From Selaginella tamariscina (lineage: Eukaryota; Streptophyta; Lycopodiopsida; Selaginellales; Selaginellaceae), in the NCBI GenBank assembly GCA_003024785.1, contig PUQB01000680.1, forward strand, positions 62,001 through 126,000: DNA of 64,000 bases. Reading direction: 5' to 3'. The position numbers were made by a program, and so were the translations under genes. The notes beneath the pieces were generated by a model. It did no database searches. It was not told the DNA's origin and saw only the letters and a program-made list of their open reading frames with translations. This document shows, piece by piece, positions 1-12,128 of the stretch. Within the stretch, counting starts at the first letter, position 1, and each line of letters starts with the position of its first letter.

Positions 1-1184
1 GTTTTCTAGTTTCCGTTTCTTGGCTATGTCTCTGGTTGTGAATCTGGTGTGTTGCCCCTAAACCCAACACCAAGGTAAAACCGACAATTTGCTTTTGTTT
101 CACAAAGCCTCAACGTCATACGGTTGTGTAACCGTTATTCTTCCATGATAGAGCCCTTCTCGGAGGTATGCCAAAGAGGATATGTTTCCTTCAAGGTTTG
201 TTCCCTTGCTGGCTAGCCATGGGAAGGTGTCGGGGAGCGCGGCTTGTGAAATGGATGAAGACTCACAGAAAGGCTGTAGGTCATTGTGGTTTCAACTAGT
301 GGATAAGGGAAAACGAGGAGTCTCGAAGGTGGATCTAGAGACATAAGAGCAATTGGAATGCATTTGTTCAGGAGAAATTAATATTACTCATTCAGCAAAA
401 TGAATGTAGAATTATTGATTGCAAACAGTGATTTGCTGTCAAACTTTTTCAGAATAGGTTATATAAATTATATGTTAATGAATTTAATTATAACGTAAAA
501 CTGCTAGCATATGCCATTAATTAAGTTAGTCTAATTAATCATAATAAATGTTAATTTTGAGTTGCTGGTCAAAATGACTGCGCCTCATTGCACTGGACCA
601 CTGGATCCGGTCGTGAGTTGTTGCGTTGGTGTCCATCTTAAACCTACTTAAGAAGTTAAAGGTAGGGCCAATTATTCCAAAGTCAAATGTGTTTTTGAAT
701 TTAGCTGAAGAACTGCTCTTTCTTATTTCGTATCGCACTCAGGTGGCCCACTTTGTTGTGCAGTTTGGTTCATGCATTACAAAGCTCATGGAGGAGGTGG
801 GGGTTGGTGTGATGGAGTGATAGTGGTGGATGAAGCCCAGGAGTTGCTACACTATATGAGAGGCCATTTCAGCACTCCTTAGGAGGGGCAGTTGTTTTAT
901 CTTAGCTCTATTTGACTGTTGAATAGCCTCTTGCTATGAAACTTTGTGCTAACGAAATGTCAATGAAATGATGCAGCTGTGAGTGTCAGGGCATTGAAGA
1001 AAAAGGTACTGCAGAAGTCTTGGGCGTGCTTGGACGCCAACAATGTACATGGTGAAGTACACCCTAAAAAGGCATTTTCGGTGCAACCATTATACGATGA
1101 AAGAAGCACTTCATTTACAACATATGTATGGACTAGATTATTAAGTAAATAAGGGTTTAAAGGGCCATACATGATATTTATGCT
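1..1184. other. Intergenic sequence, no gene recognised
   Basis: Moderately AT-rich DNA. Short open frames on both strands show no recognisable domain, no convincing splice pairs and no RNA gene. I see nothing here that can be supported as a feature. Confidence 0.5.
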
Positions 1185-1830
1185 ACGACGAAAGCAACAG
1201 ACAACAATGTGCGATGAATTACAAAGTAATGATTTTTATAAAGATGTTGAAGTGAGTTTTGAAGGTTAAAACATTATCACTCATGGAATATGTTTATCCT
1301 TGTGCAAGTTACACCTTCGCAGATGTTTAAGCCGGCAAGAGTTAGGTGGTAATTACAATCTATATATTGTCCAACCGACTTTGACTATTTTCATTTTTAC
1401 GATATTGTTCGATGACATAATTTTAAACAACATAAAGACTAAGGCTAAGGTTGACTGACGAATTTAACTTCAGTTTATTTAGGTTTTCATTTTTTATTTT
1501 TACAATGAGTTAAAATTTATTAATAATAAAAACATCCCTGTTTCCACGATGTGCATGCGTGTATGTTTGTATTCGCACCTGTAAAGTCCACATTCCATGC
1601 ATGCACGTAAGAAATCGGAATTGATGCTGTTTATGAATATTCTTGGTATATACGTTGAGAAGTATCAGATTCTCGAATATACTTTTTCAAGCACGGACAA
1701 TGGACATATGTACAAATATAGAACATTTGAAGAGGCGCGCTGGCCAACTAGCAATGTGCGAGATATGAAGATCTATAATTAAATATTATTTTATTGTTAA
1801 TTTATTATTTATTATTAATTAAATATGTCA
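1185..1830 (+). repeat. Dispersed repeat, copy 1 (partner at about 38.88-39.76 kb)
   Basis: The stretch from 'gacgaaagcaacagacaac' to about 1830 matches 38890-39760 in the same order and orientation, with indels. Shared landmarks are 'atcactcatgga.tatgttta', 'tgactgacgaatttaa', 'gtattcgcacctgtaaagt' and 'tagcaatgtgcgagatatga'. No coding frame is conserved between the copies, so it is a non-coding dispersed repeat or a segmental duplication. Copy 2 also contains a local tandem duplication that is absent here. Confidence 0.7.
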
Positions 1831-3245
1831 TCTTTATTAAGGAAGTTCATCAAGCCGTGTCCATCGAGAACGAGGTGTAAGAAATGAACTGCCATAGCTA
1901 GACATCCACAGCGGAACTTCACCAAGTGTATCTTCGCGAGAGAACTTTCACAAGGATCCATAACGTATACTGCGAGCAGTCACTAAGCTTTGTTTAAATA
2001 TATAAAGGTTTCTCTAACCTGTGCTTTCCTGTGTCTGTTAACCAGACTCTACCAGCCAGTACGGGATATAGAGACAGTTTTAGCCGAAGGCTTTTGGAGA
2101 CCTGTTCCGCTCCGTGCGTAGCATCTCGGAATAACAAAAATTTGATGTGTACTCAGGCTTTGTGTACATAAGATCGATATTTGTAAGTTGAGTACAAGGA
2201 GTTTGCTTGTTCTCTCCGTACAGCGGTTTGATTTCATGGAAAGATTTCTGAATTACATTGTACTACGAAATGTTTGAATGTGATGACATTGTGCTAACGA
2301 TAGCAACACTAGAAAGTACGTGTGTGTGTGTGTGTATGGATTAAGGTGTGATATAATGAGAATAATGTGAGCACATGTTGCATGTATGCAGTTCACTACG
2401 GCAAGACCGGCATTTTAAAGTATACATATACATAAACTGGTTTGACTTTGGGAAGGAGTTTCCGCCGGGCAAATAATTAAGAAATTTAAAGATTCTATTC
2501 ATGGTTTCCAATGTTTGTATATGTCTACAAGCAAAACAGCGTTTGTATATGTCACATGTACGTTAGGGAGTTCTATTTTAAAATATTAAATATTATATAT
2601 GAATGTTTAATGTTAGCATGATTTTTTTTTTATGGATTTCTCTTCGTATTCGTAGACACTCGCTCTTTCTTTGATGTAAAGATACTACCATGGATCGATG
2701 TACTTTCTTAAAGATTCATCAAGTTCTCACATTTACTCATATGGGTCTAACGATTTTTTTATATATTAATTTATGTAACTATTTAACGATATTCAAAAGA
2801 AATATTAATATATTTTTATAACTATTTTGATACATGAATGTATCACGAAGGCTAATTGTCCTTATGTGTTCTGTGAACCTGTCAACAAGTGTCTTACACG
2901 CACATGCCCAGTAAATATATTTAACAAGGCGTCTGGTGTTGAATCATATGATATTTAAATTGTTCAATGACAACATAATAATACGCCAGTACAGAGGGCA
3001 GAGGGTTATCTCACTTTTGCTTGCGTTATTTCTGGACAGATTTGTTTTTTCTTTTTTAAATAGACAGAGAATGGTAAAACCTTAAATAAATAATCTTAAG
3101 ACAAATCCTTGAGAATTTGCATTGATCATTTAATGCAGTTAATGATAAATTTGTGGAAGTAAGCCGTTCGAAATCTGAAGAGTGAGCAAAGAATAATTTA
3201 GTGGTGTAGTTTGTTTTGGTTAGTGAAGTTTATACATTTTTTTTA
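1831..3245. other. AT-rich intergenic sequence
   Basis: No domain-bearing frame was found. There is a short TG run near 2322-2334. Nothing else supportable. Confidence 0.45.
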
Positions 3246-3249
3246 TTTT

Positions 3250-4085
3250 CTTATAATTTTGGAAAATGTCATATATACCCTCAAAAATTATCATATTTAA
3301 ATATATACCTTTATAAATTTTAAATTTACATATATACTGTTGTGAAATTTTAAATTTATATTTATGTCTTGAATTTTAATTTGTATTTTAATAAATTATG
3401 TATTTAACTTATAACATATTTAGAATAAAATAAAATAAAGTTTATTAATTGTTAAATGTTAAAGATGTTATAATAGAAAATGTTAAGAAATAATATATCT
3501 TTTAAAATAATTATATTTTATTTTTAATTAATTGCACTTTAAAATTAGATATAATAAATAAATTAATCATAAATTTGTTTGATTTAAAAAATGTATATAT
3601 TGTTTAATTTTATGGAAAATTTCATATATATCCTTGAAATTTATCATATATTTCTTAAATTTTTAAATTTACATGTATACTCATGAAACTTTAATTTAAA
3701 ACTTTATACACTTTAAAATTAAATTTTAATATATTTTATAAATAAAATAAAACATTATAATATTAATTTATATCTTATTATATTTTAATTTCAATTTATA
3801 ATCAATTAAACATATATATCTAGTATAATATAATTATTTAATATATATTACTATGACATTTTAACATTTAACAGTTATAAACTTTATTTCATTTCATTTA
3901 AAATGTGTTATAAGTTAAATACATACTTGTATTAAGTATTATTATTTAAAAATTAAAATACAAAGTTTGAAGTTTTTCAATGGTATAATACAAATTTAAA
4001 CTTTAAAAAGGGTATATATGTAAATTTAAAATATTTAGGGGTATACATATGTAAATATAATAAATTTCAAGAGAATATACAAAAT
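3250..4085. repeat. AT-rich inverted-repeat (foldback/MITE-like) element
   Basis: The left part, from about 3265 ('catatatacc', then 'ttttaaatttacatatata'), is an imperfect reverse complement of the right part up to about 4080 ('ggtatatatgtaaatttaaa', 'ggggtatacatatgtaaat'). Related motifs recur near 3620-3700. The segment is about 830 bp, almost entirely A/T, with no coding frame. A non-autonomous element with long degenerate terminal inverted repeats is the simplest reading, but base composition alone can produce similarity. I identified no clear target duplication. Confidence 0.4.
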
Positions 4086-5551
4086 AGTCCTTAATATTGA
4101 TTTGTGGCTTTCATTATTTCATAAAGAATTGATAAAGTTTCACTGGCAGAGACATTTTAGTGATGTAGTTGTTTTCTTATTAGTGAATTTATGAATTCTT
4201 TTTATAAAATTTTATTTATTGTTTAGAGAAGTGAATGTGATCATTTTATTTATTTAATTTATTATTAATGCAACTTGTATGTATCATTAGTACATCGACC
4301 ATGGTTATGGTTCATATAAATTTATTGAAGCTCATTTTCCAGTGGCTACCACGTCATGTTTTTGTAAGTGCATCATCTATGTGTCTTTTCCTTTCATGGC
4401 GTTACGAACACCTTACTTAATGAATATTAACAAGGACATTTATTATTCTTGACTTTCGTTATTAGCAATTTAATTCATCAACATTTGTTCTTCTTTAGTT
4501 ATCATTTTGTAAATGCTTATTACTCATGTGATTTTATGGAAAAAATGAATGTAAGTTCCTCATTTTGATTGATATGTTATTTTGTATAAAAAAAAGAAAA
4601 ACTCATATGAAAAAAATCCAAATGATTAATAAAATAATTTTCTATGTTAAATTGAGAAGATTATTAAACTTTATAGGATCTATCCCTTATAACAAGTTCT
4701 ATTTTTGTTTTAAAACGAGAGTTTACCGTCACTTCTAATTCAGTGAAAAAATAACTTAAGTTATCTTTTTCACACAAGGTTCCAAGGTATATGCAATATT
4801 ATATGCCACATAGACTCTACCATATAGGTTGCTAGAATTTACTTGGCACCAAGTGCACTAATTTGGGCGCCAAGATTTACCTGACACCATGCGCACTAAT
4901 CTTGGCATGAACATTTAATATAAATGCCTTATGAGACATACTAATCGAATCGTATTATGTCATTAATTGAGATTCAAGACTTAACTTTTTGTGTTCTTCT
5001 TTGTCTCCCTCTCCCCTTATTATTATTGTTCGTTTGTTTCAAGTGTGATGGTGAATGAAGAAAGATGGCTGCAAATTGTTCCATGTGTTGCAATTGACCG
5101 TGACAAATCAAACCACTCTCTTATGGGAAATTCACCAACATATGCAGTAGAATGCCAGTATGTAGTAAAGTGCCAATTAACACCTTTCGATTTTGAATAT
5201 GCGTGTTCGTCTAAAGTTCTTTAAGGGGAAGTTGGAATAAACGTGTACCATTTTCTTAATTCAACCACCGTTTGTTGCTTTTCACATCCCTCTCCCTCTC
5301 TCTCTCGCACACACACACACAGTTTAAGAGTTTAATGTTTAAGCCTTACACATTAATGAAACATTTTATAGATCCAATCTCCATGGGGCCTCATGATAGA
5401 AACCTAGTGTTAGTTATATGCTTGAGTATTACATAATGCATGTGAATGCAATGCTAATTGCAGTTAAAAATGCATATAATATTACCCATTCACACATTCT
5501 TTAATGGATTAATTCAAAATCTCTATATGGGGAAGTCCTTTATTCTTAATA
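4086..5551. other. AT-rich intergenic sequence with small repeats
   Basis: No gene recognised. A short local duplication ('ggcaccaagtgcactaat' and 'gacaccatgcgcactaat') lies near 4845-4905, and a CT/CA microsatellite at about 5288-5322. E1 copy A begins abruptly at about 5552. Confidence 0.45.
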
Positions 5552-8196
5552 GTGCACGGTAGATGTAAGTCCCTGCAACCTCCATGTTGATTATCGCAGC
5601 CGCCTGAATCACCGCTGAAACAGAAGGAGAACTTGCGAAGACGACCATGAAACCACTCGCTGCCAAGTGCATTCCACTGAACTACAAGGCCTCCTCAAAC
5701 TTCACTGGATCTAACTGCACAATGTCCTTGTTGATGCTAGCACTCCATATACAAGCTCATTGGGCAAGTCGAATGATGAGTTGAAGCAGTATTCCCTACC
5801 ACTTTCCTGGAACACCGTTTGTGACTCAGCCGTATGTAGTTTGTCAACCTGTTGTCGGAGCTTGGTGTACACCTTTATCTGGGAAGCACCCAGCTCAAAG
5901 AAAGACCTACTCATCTCCTCCATATCGCACACAGCCAGGTTGTAGGATCCACAGGATGTAGCCAGTGTCGGGATGAAGGTTCTCAGGTCATCCTTGATGT
6001 CCAATCCAGCTACAAGTGGTTGCACCTCATTGAGTGTAAAGTTGATTGCCGACGGAGGTGCTGTAGAAGAGCTTGGTCCCGCTCCCGATCCCTTTGCAGG
6101 TGTAGATGTCTTCCGCACCGTCTTCTTCATCTTGCTCTTCTTGATAGCCTCTACTTCATCCGGCTCTCAAACAATCGCTGGAAGATCATTGGCATGCACG
6201 TCGAACAGTGAGCTCTCCCAAGCTGGTGGCTACTGCGATGGACAGTCGAGCCAAAATGGAACATGCTCCGTTCGAATGGTGTTAGAGCTCCTCTGCTCTT
6301 CGACCACATGTGAGGCTCGCTTGTATGATCTGTCCACAGCTTCATCGTCTGAGACGGTGCCATTTTCTTCGCTAGTATGAACCTGTAACACAAAGTTAGT
6401 CAGTAGCAATGTTGGAATGAAAGCTTACCTCCATATCATCCGACGCGCAGACTCCTCACGCTCCAGAAACTCATTCGGCTCCATCGAATAAGTGAACCAT
6501 ATGCAGTCATGGAAGGGCTGAAAGACCAGCACTTGCTCCGAGTTCGCATCTCGTCAAACCAGCTCATGAAGTCGACATCCGTCCAACTTCTTCACCATCC
6601 TCTCGCAGTCCCTTAAGGATCTGAATGGCTTCCTCGCGCACAGCCTTCCAATATAAGTCCAAGGTGAACCACTTGATCCACTCTTTGTCCTGCATGCCTG
6701 GTAGCCCAAGTGTCTATTGTTCTGCCTTGGATTCGAGACGAGTGAGCTTGTTCAAGTATCGGAGTCGCAGCATGTTTGAAATCTTGCCTTTGACATCGCG
6801 TACAGCTTCTCAATGCCCATCCAGCGACACTGCTTATGAGAGATGTTCGTCACCTTCTGGAACCACTCCTCCCCCAACTCTGGGTCTATGATAGAGAGGA
6901 ACTTGTGCATACGCTTGTCATGCTTCTTGTACACTACTGCTTCAGGTTCAGCTCAAGTTGTGGATTGCCTTTAGCATATACTGTTTAGATCATCTTTTAA
7001 ATGTTAAACTATCTCAAAAAAGTTTAAACCTATCAATCAAACCGAAGGTTACCTTGAAAAGGATCTTTGCGCAGATCAGGTTTGGAAGAGGATGCCAAGC
7101 CGTCTTTCCTGTTGCACTCTCCTTCCACTTCCGCACCTCAAGACGATCAACCTCGTGAGTGACTCGAGGATTTTCTGAGTTCCTTCAGTACTAGTGCAGA
7201 CCGCCTTTACAGCGAGGAGAATATGTGGTAGCGTTGTTTCCACAGATGTTGCTGAAGATCTGTTCATTGAAACTGTAAGTCTAGACCTTAATGAAAAGAA
7301 AAGAAAATACTCACATTTATCGATTGGAACATCGAAACCAGTTGAAGATTGTCGAGGTTCTATGTGGAAATGAAACTCGATCGAACGCAAATAGCCCATG
7401 CTGGTTGTCCTCTGCATCCTCCGGTAGAGCTTCTGCAAAGCCTGTAGCCTATGGTTCCCGTCCCAGCAGCTGAACTTCCGGTTTGAGAGCCTCGAAGCCC
7501 ACTGTTTGTACTCCGGCTGAGTAAGAGCTTGCTCGAAAGACCGGTGCTGCTCGTACTGAACCGTGTCCTTCGACAGCTCCGATAGCTCCTCAGTAGTGAG
7601 TGGATCTCCGATGGACAGAATGAACAAGGCCGTGTTGCGTAGATAAAGCCTTCTTCAACGATGACACCAGCTGTCCAAGTCCCCTGGGTTCACTCGTCGA
7701 ACCACCTCGTTCGAATGCATTCTACAGATTGGCACATCAGGAGGATCACCAAGTCCCTTGATAGTAATTTTGTCAAGCAGGTTGCTGAGCTCTCCAAATG
7801 CAGGCTGGCCGGTATGCTGTATAACTCCTTCGGCTCCTTATCGCTCTTCGCCTTCTTGCCTTTTGGATCAGCTTTCCACGGCCTCTCTTTTTGCTGACTG
7901 CCTCCTCCAAGTCGTCCTCGCTAGCTTCAACTGCCTCTGTCATCTGCACTTGCTCGTTCAGGACTGTAACCTCACGGATGAAGGAGGCAACTGCGACGAG
8001 CTCTCCGGGAAATCTGTGATGGTTGATGGAGGCTGCTCCTGCTCAACTGGTACTACTTGAGACTGAGTCACTGGAGGATCCTCCTTTGCTACATTAGATT
8101 TCCTCTCTTTCCTCGCTTGTGCTTCGATATCCTCTTCTCTTCCCGTGGCTCTTCATCAGGCGCAGTCTCTAGTAGACGTTTTGAAGCTCTCACCAT
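5552..8196 (-). pseudogene. ParB-like / DNA-methyltransferase-like cargo gene, truncated copy (E1-A)
   Basis: The minus-strand gene starts with an ATG at 8196 (MVRASKRLLE in copy B). In order it encodes a basic/acidic low-complexity N-terminus; a ParB/Srx-like domain (about 7740-7450) with the motif SCWDGNHRLQAL; a charged middle region; and the start of a methyltransferase-like domain with 'FDLPNELVYG' (about 5780), which sits where DPPY/W-type motif IV is expected. The sequence ends at 5552, before motifs X and I. Several frames are broken by single-base gaps. Copy A retains a short segment just after 'SIGD' ('LTTEELSELSK') that is deleted in copy B. The intron at about 7270-7325 (minus-strand GT-AG) is shared with copy B. 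The gene cannot make a complete protein. Confidence 0.65.
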
Positions 8197-8274
8197 TTTG
8201 TAAACTCTGGAAAGCAAACACACAAGTCAATTGATTCAGGAGACAAAAGGAAAAATAAAAATCAAAGATGACTA

Positions 8275-9030
8275 ACCTTGTGGCTGCCGACTCAAGCTAG
8301 ATGGTGCCGACCCTCTCAGTCGGCACTGAGACAGGTTGGTGCGACCCTTCAGTCAGTACAGCAAAGTAGATGAGCAAACCTGCCGACTGAGACAGGTTGG
8401 TGCCGACCCTCTCAGACGGCACTGAAGAGATAATGTAAGAAGTATGCCAACTGAGCTAGGATGGTGCCGTCCCTCTCAGACGGCACAAATGGGAAGACCC
8501 TTTAACTCTGGAAAAAAAAAAAACATTGTGATATGGATACTTGAGGCAAATCAAAAAATAAAGAAATTGAACAAACCTTGTGGCTGCCGACTGAGAAGGA
8601 AGGTGCCGTCTCTCTCAGTCGGCACAAATGGGAAGACCCTTTAACTCTGGAAAAAAAAACAATTGTGATATGGATATTTGAGCAAATCATAAAATAAAGA
8701 AATTGAATAGACCTTGTGGCTGCCGATTGAACAGGATGGTGCCTCTCTCTCACACGGCACAAATTGGAAGACCCTTTAACTCTGAAAATAAAAAACACAT
8801 TGTGGTATGGATATTTGAGCAAATCATAAAATAAAGAAATTGAATAGACCTTGTGTCTGCCGACTGAGCCAGGATGGTGCCGTCTCTCTCACACGGCACA
8901 AATGGGAAGACCCTTCAACTCTGGCATAAAAAAAAACACATTGTGATATGGATATTTGAGCGCAAATTAAAGAAAAAGAAATTACAAACCTTGTGGCCGT
9001 GACTGAGCAGATGGTGCCGACAATCTAAAT
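8275..9030 (-). repeat. E1-A leader array: about 136-bp exon-intron-like repeat units with inverted repeats
   Basis: About five units (cores near 8585, 8720, 8857 and 8994, with a variant proximal part at 8285-8480) recur every 135-137 bp. On the minus strand each unit reads as an exon-like block of about 70 nt (starting 'agttaaagggtcttcccatt', ending 'gccacaag'). It is followed by an intron-like block of about 66-70 nt (starting GTTTGTTC or GTCTATTC, ending in a T-run plus CCAG). Each exon-like block holds GTGCCG...CGGCAC and GCCGACTGAG...CTCAGTCGGC arms. The array lies immediately upstream of the cargo gene start and probably forms its spliced 5' leader. Confidence 0.65.
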
Positions 9031-9486
9031 CGGCACAGAAATCTCGATTGATTTACTTGGGCGCTGCACGAATCGACTCGAAATGGATGGCGCTCCTCTC
9101 GCCCCTTGGAGGAGATTTCAGATATCAGATCTGAGATAGAAAAAACCTAGCCGCAATGGAAACAGTAAACCCTATTACCAAAAAACCCTAGCCGCAATGA
9201 AAACATGAACCTACGGAATAAATGTGACATTAATATTTAGGGTTAATATTAAAATATGTGAATAATTGGTAAAGGTGAAGATATTTCAAATCATAAAAGG
9301 TAATAATTAAATTAAATGGTGATACTAGAGGACAGCATTAAGAACATAGCTGGGCAGCGTAGAATTAATTATATACAAAAGTGTATTCACGTTTATTATC
9401 AACGATTATAATTTTTTTTGGCGAACGAGAGTGTTTAATCTTTTGCTTTGCTTTCCTAAACCACCGAGCTTTCTCCTTGCGTTGTC
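9031..9486. promoter_or_regulatory. Presumed divergent promoter region of E1-A with telobox-like motifs
   Basis: This interval separates the cargo leader array (minus) from the transposase start (plus). It contains 'gtaaaccctatt' and 'aaaaaaccctagccgcaatg' (about 9166-9200), which resemble the plant telobox AAACCCTA. 'agccgcaatg' occurs twice. The promoter role is inferred from position only. Confidence 0.35.
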
Positions 9487-10655
9487 ATGGCCAGAGTTAC
9501 TTATGAAGGCATTGACAAAGATTTCCCATCGATGAAGATGGAAATGCTTTTGTGTTTGAACATGATCTTCACTTTGCTTTCACATTCCTTGTTGGTTCAG
9601 TATACATGTGGTTTAATTGATGTCAGTTTCTGCGAGTTCTGGAGAAGATGTGGAGTTATTACCAGAAGGCAATGCATCAAACCAGTTTATCTTTTACACA
9701 TTGTGCCCAGCAAAGGGCCCGTTGTTCAGGTTGCAGACAAAGGAGCGTGAAGAATCCATGCTGGTGTGTCTTTAAGAGCAGACAAATGTAGGATAGGGAA
9801 GGATCTCATTGGTTCATCTGAAGTTAAACGAGTCTTTGAACTACCGGAGATATACAATGGAAATGTCATTTACGAACTTCCTCCAAAGAAAAAAGCACAA
9901 AGAAGTACTTGGGGATGAATCGCAAGGATGGTTGCTACCATTGGACACACCCGAGCACAACACACTGGCATGTTCCGGTGCGAGTCAGTCGAAGTTCATG
10001 TGTCAGACATCTCAAATGCATCAATCCTACCTGCCCCTACTTGGCTTTTGAGAAGAAAGCAAATAAATGTCACTTCAAGGGTGCTGTGGAGAAGGCAAAG
10101 ACAACTGAGTCAGGCAAAGTAAAAGGCATGAAATGTAAGCATTGTGGAGAGGAGCATTGCTAGTGCACACTTGTCTGGCTTATGTGTACTACATTCTGCC
10201 AGACGACATTTCTTTTACAAGGTTGTTCATTCACAGAGGTGTTCATTAGCATCCAGTCAGCCCCTCAGTGTCAGCTTCAAACGTTCAGCGTGCCAGATCT
10301 AGTGTCAGCAACGTGGTAAAGAGCAGTCTGCGAACCAATCAACGAGTGATTAAGTTTCAAGCTGCACGTGAGCTCATCTTTGAAGAACTTTTCAAGGAAG
10401 GAGGAGAAGTCTCGTACACTAGTTTACTCTCAAAACTTAAACCTCTTACAAACCATCGAAGGTATTTTTTTTAGATCTCTACGTGACCTTTCTTTAGGAC
10501 TCGGGACTGGATTACACAATCAAGACAAAAGAAGACACACTTTAGAGAGGGTTACGAGGGTCTTCTGGAGTTGAAGACAAAGTTGCCAATACCTTTCATT
10601 CACGTCATACATGTTCCAGGGATGGAACTGCATGGTGCTGAGGAGCAGCCTTGAT
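9487..10655 (+). pseudogene. E1-A MULE-like transposase, 5' part (zinc-binding N-terminal region)
   Basis: The gene begins with an ATG at 9487 (MARVTYEGIDKDFPSMKME). After a frame break it continues at about 9815-10163 with a Cys/His-rich region: 'KDGCYHWTHPSTTHWHVPV', 'CINPTCPYLAF', 'MKCKHCGEEH'. This looks like a zinc-binding DNA-recognition module. Next comes 'ELIFEELFKEGGEVSYTSLL' (about 10368-10430). The reading is cut at about 10655 by the E2 insertion and resumes at 23415 with the catalytic core. Copy B carries the same zinc-binding region at 44310-44790 (minus) without the first exon. Family assignment rests on the catalytic part. Multiple frameshifts make this copy non-functional as written. 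Confidence 0.6.
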
Positions 10656-10669
10656 ATGCATGTTGTAAT

Positions 10670-11130
10670 AAAGTGGGCATGATACGTGAAAATGGGAATA
10701 TAAAATAAATTACTAATTAATACTTAAGTTTTAATTATTAATTAATCATTTAATTAATATGTAATTAAGCCTTAAATATTAATTAATTAATTAATTAATC
10801 CTTCAATAACCTTACTTAGTAAGGAATATTCCTAAAATATCTTAGAATATTCATATTATTCTAAAAATAGTTTACAATAATGAAGAAATACTATCAAACA
10901 TAATTACAAATGAAATCATTTTCTTATCAACATGTTAATTTATAAATACTTTCTTCCTAACATACAGAGAAATCTCCTCATTTTGTCTAAATCATCACTC
11001 TCCGGATTAATCAAATCATTTTGGTCAATATCTTGATGTTGTTGCCACCACTAACACTCTCACGAATGCAATTGGGAGTTGCCATCCTTGTTAATACATA
11101 AGATGTGATAAGAGAAGGTCTGCATAAAGG
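10670..11130. other. AT-rich left subterminal region of E2
   Basis: TTAATTAA-rich sequence (10680-10810) with no coding frame. It resembles the AT-rich opposite end (22800-23414), as expected for subterminal regions of a DNA transposon. Confidence 0.4.
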
Positions 11131-11135
11131 CTCAT

Positions 11136-12128
11136 CTAAAAATGACGTTCCTTAAGAATAATATTATAAAGCGCCCGGTTGCTATCCTTCATTTTATAAA
11201 ATTCAAAATCACGAGAAAGAAAAGCTTCAGGAAATGTATGATACGGTGGATACTGCTCACAAAAATTTTCGAGATTCTTCTTTCTGAGGCACGTATCCAA
11301 GTAGTTCACTAGCTCATCCATGATATCGGTATCAGAATATGGATCGAAAGTGATTGGATGAATACAAGCAATGTTTTGGTTGAGCATAGCCTTCTGAGGA
11401 GAGTCGTCTACTACTAAGATATGTGCATTCTTCATTATCCTTAAGCGACTGATCTCCCCATGAGTCCCAATTATTCTTTCATTCTTGAAGAAGTATGGCT
11501 TGCTTTCCTTTCTTATATTGTGAAATTCGAGAGGTTTATAACACATTCGCTGGTCAAAAATCCAATCTTTACGAATCACCTCTTCTGCAACACTACAATG
11601 TTTCTTAAGCAAATTCAACAGCGGTGTTAAGTTATGAATCTGCATGCATGACCAAATCCCCACAAGCGCACCCATCTCCTTAAGCTTTTGAAAGAGACGA
11701 TCCAACCCTGGACGAAAAATAATATCATATCGAAATTTACCATGACAAGGAATGAAATCTCCTTGTTTGATTTCTTTTTTCCTATCCTCGGGCCTTTGTC
11801 GATGAAGCAGAACACCATTGACATCCAACAACACAATATGGCCATGAGTAACATGAGATAGCGTTGCCTCTTGAATACTTTGCAAATCACTTGTTTGCTC
11901 CCTTTCACATTTATCCGTTGCCACTATCTCGTTGCCTATCCCTTCATCATTTAATTGTACATCATCCTTACAAGATTCAGATATTGCATGCGCTGAAGAA
12001 ATTGATTTCGGAACTGAAGCCAATAAAAATGATGATGAAAAAACTGAAGTGGCCCCCATGGTAACGATGTTTTGAGCTGCATTATTATCCATTTCCTGCA
12101 TGAACTCTGTCATTCTGACATGTGGCAC
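11136..12128 (-). CDS. FCP1/NIF-type HAD phosphatase-like protein carried in E2
   Basis: An uninterrupted 330-residue frame. The N-terminal 90 residues are low-complexity and acidic. The FCP1-homology (HAD) domain follows, with HIVLLDVNGVLLH (D102, N104) where the catalytic DxDx(T/V) motif is expected, 'FRPGLDRLFQKLKEMG' at about 138-153 and the acidic motif VVDDSPQK (about 239-246). The second acidic residue of DxD is Asn, as in plant FCP1-like proteins with an LDLNGLL motif, so catalysis is uncertain. HAD phosphatases of this family usually dephosphorylate protein Ser/Thr, for example the RNA polymerase II tail. A possible upstream exon (about 12163-12200, donor GTAAGAG, acceptor ..GTCAG at 12117) would add residues. 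It is the only long intact frame in E2. It may be captured host sequence or true cargo. Confidence 0.7.
   Translation of the reverse strand: MPHVRMTEFMQEMDNNAAQNIVTMGATSVFSSSFLLASVPKSISSAHAISESCKDDVQLNDEGIGNEIVATDKCEREQTSDLQSIQEATLSHVTHGHIVLLDVNGVLLHRQRPEDRKKEIKQGDFIPCHGKFRYDIIFRPGLDRLFQKLKEMGALVGIWSCMQIHNLTPLLNLLKKHCSVAEEVIRKDWIFDQRMCYKPLEFHNIRKESKPYFFKNERIIGTHGEISRLRIMKNAHILVVDDSPQKAMLNQNIACIHPITFDPYSDTDIMDELVNYLDTCLRKKNLENFCEQYPPYHTFPEAFLSRDFEFYKMKDSNRALYNIILKERHF

Larger units (their letters stand above)
5552..10655 (-). mobile_element. E1 copy A, part 1: MULE-like transposon with ParB-MTase-like cargo, left end truncated
   Basis: This block matches the interior of E1 copy B in inverted orientation: 5552-8196 with 47592-50245, the repeat array 8275-9030 with 44835-45180, and the transposase start region 9760-10560 with 44085-44835. 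The left end stops inside the cargo gene, at the position matching 50245 in copy B, so the exons carrying methyltransferase motif I and that terminus are missing. The right side continues at 23415 after an inserted E2 element. Copies A and B carry different frameshifts. Confidence 0.75.

Noticed and set aside
1-360. Possible exon of a host gene at the window start
   Set aside because: Less AT-rich than its surroundings, but no frame with recognisable protein similarity or splice support.
5711-6393. Open frames on the plus strand opposite the cargo gene
   Set aside because: They are antisense shadows of the minus-strand ParB-MTase-like gene, which is confirmed by copy B on the opposite strand.
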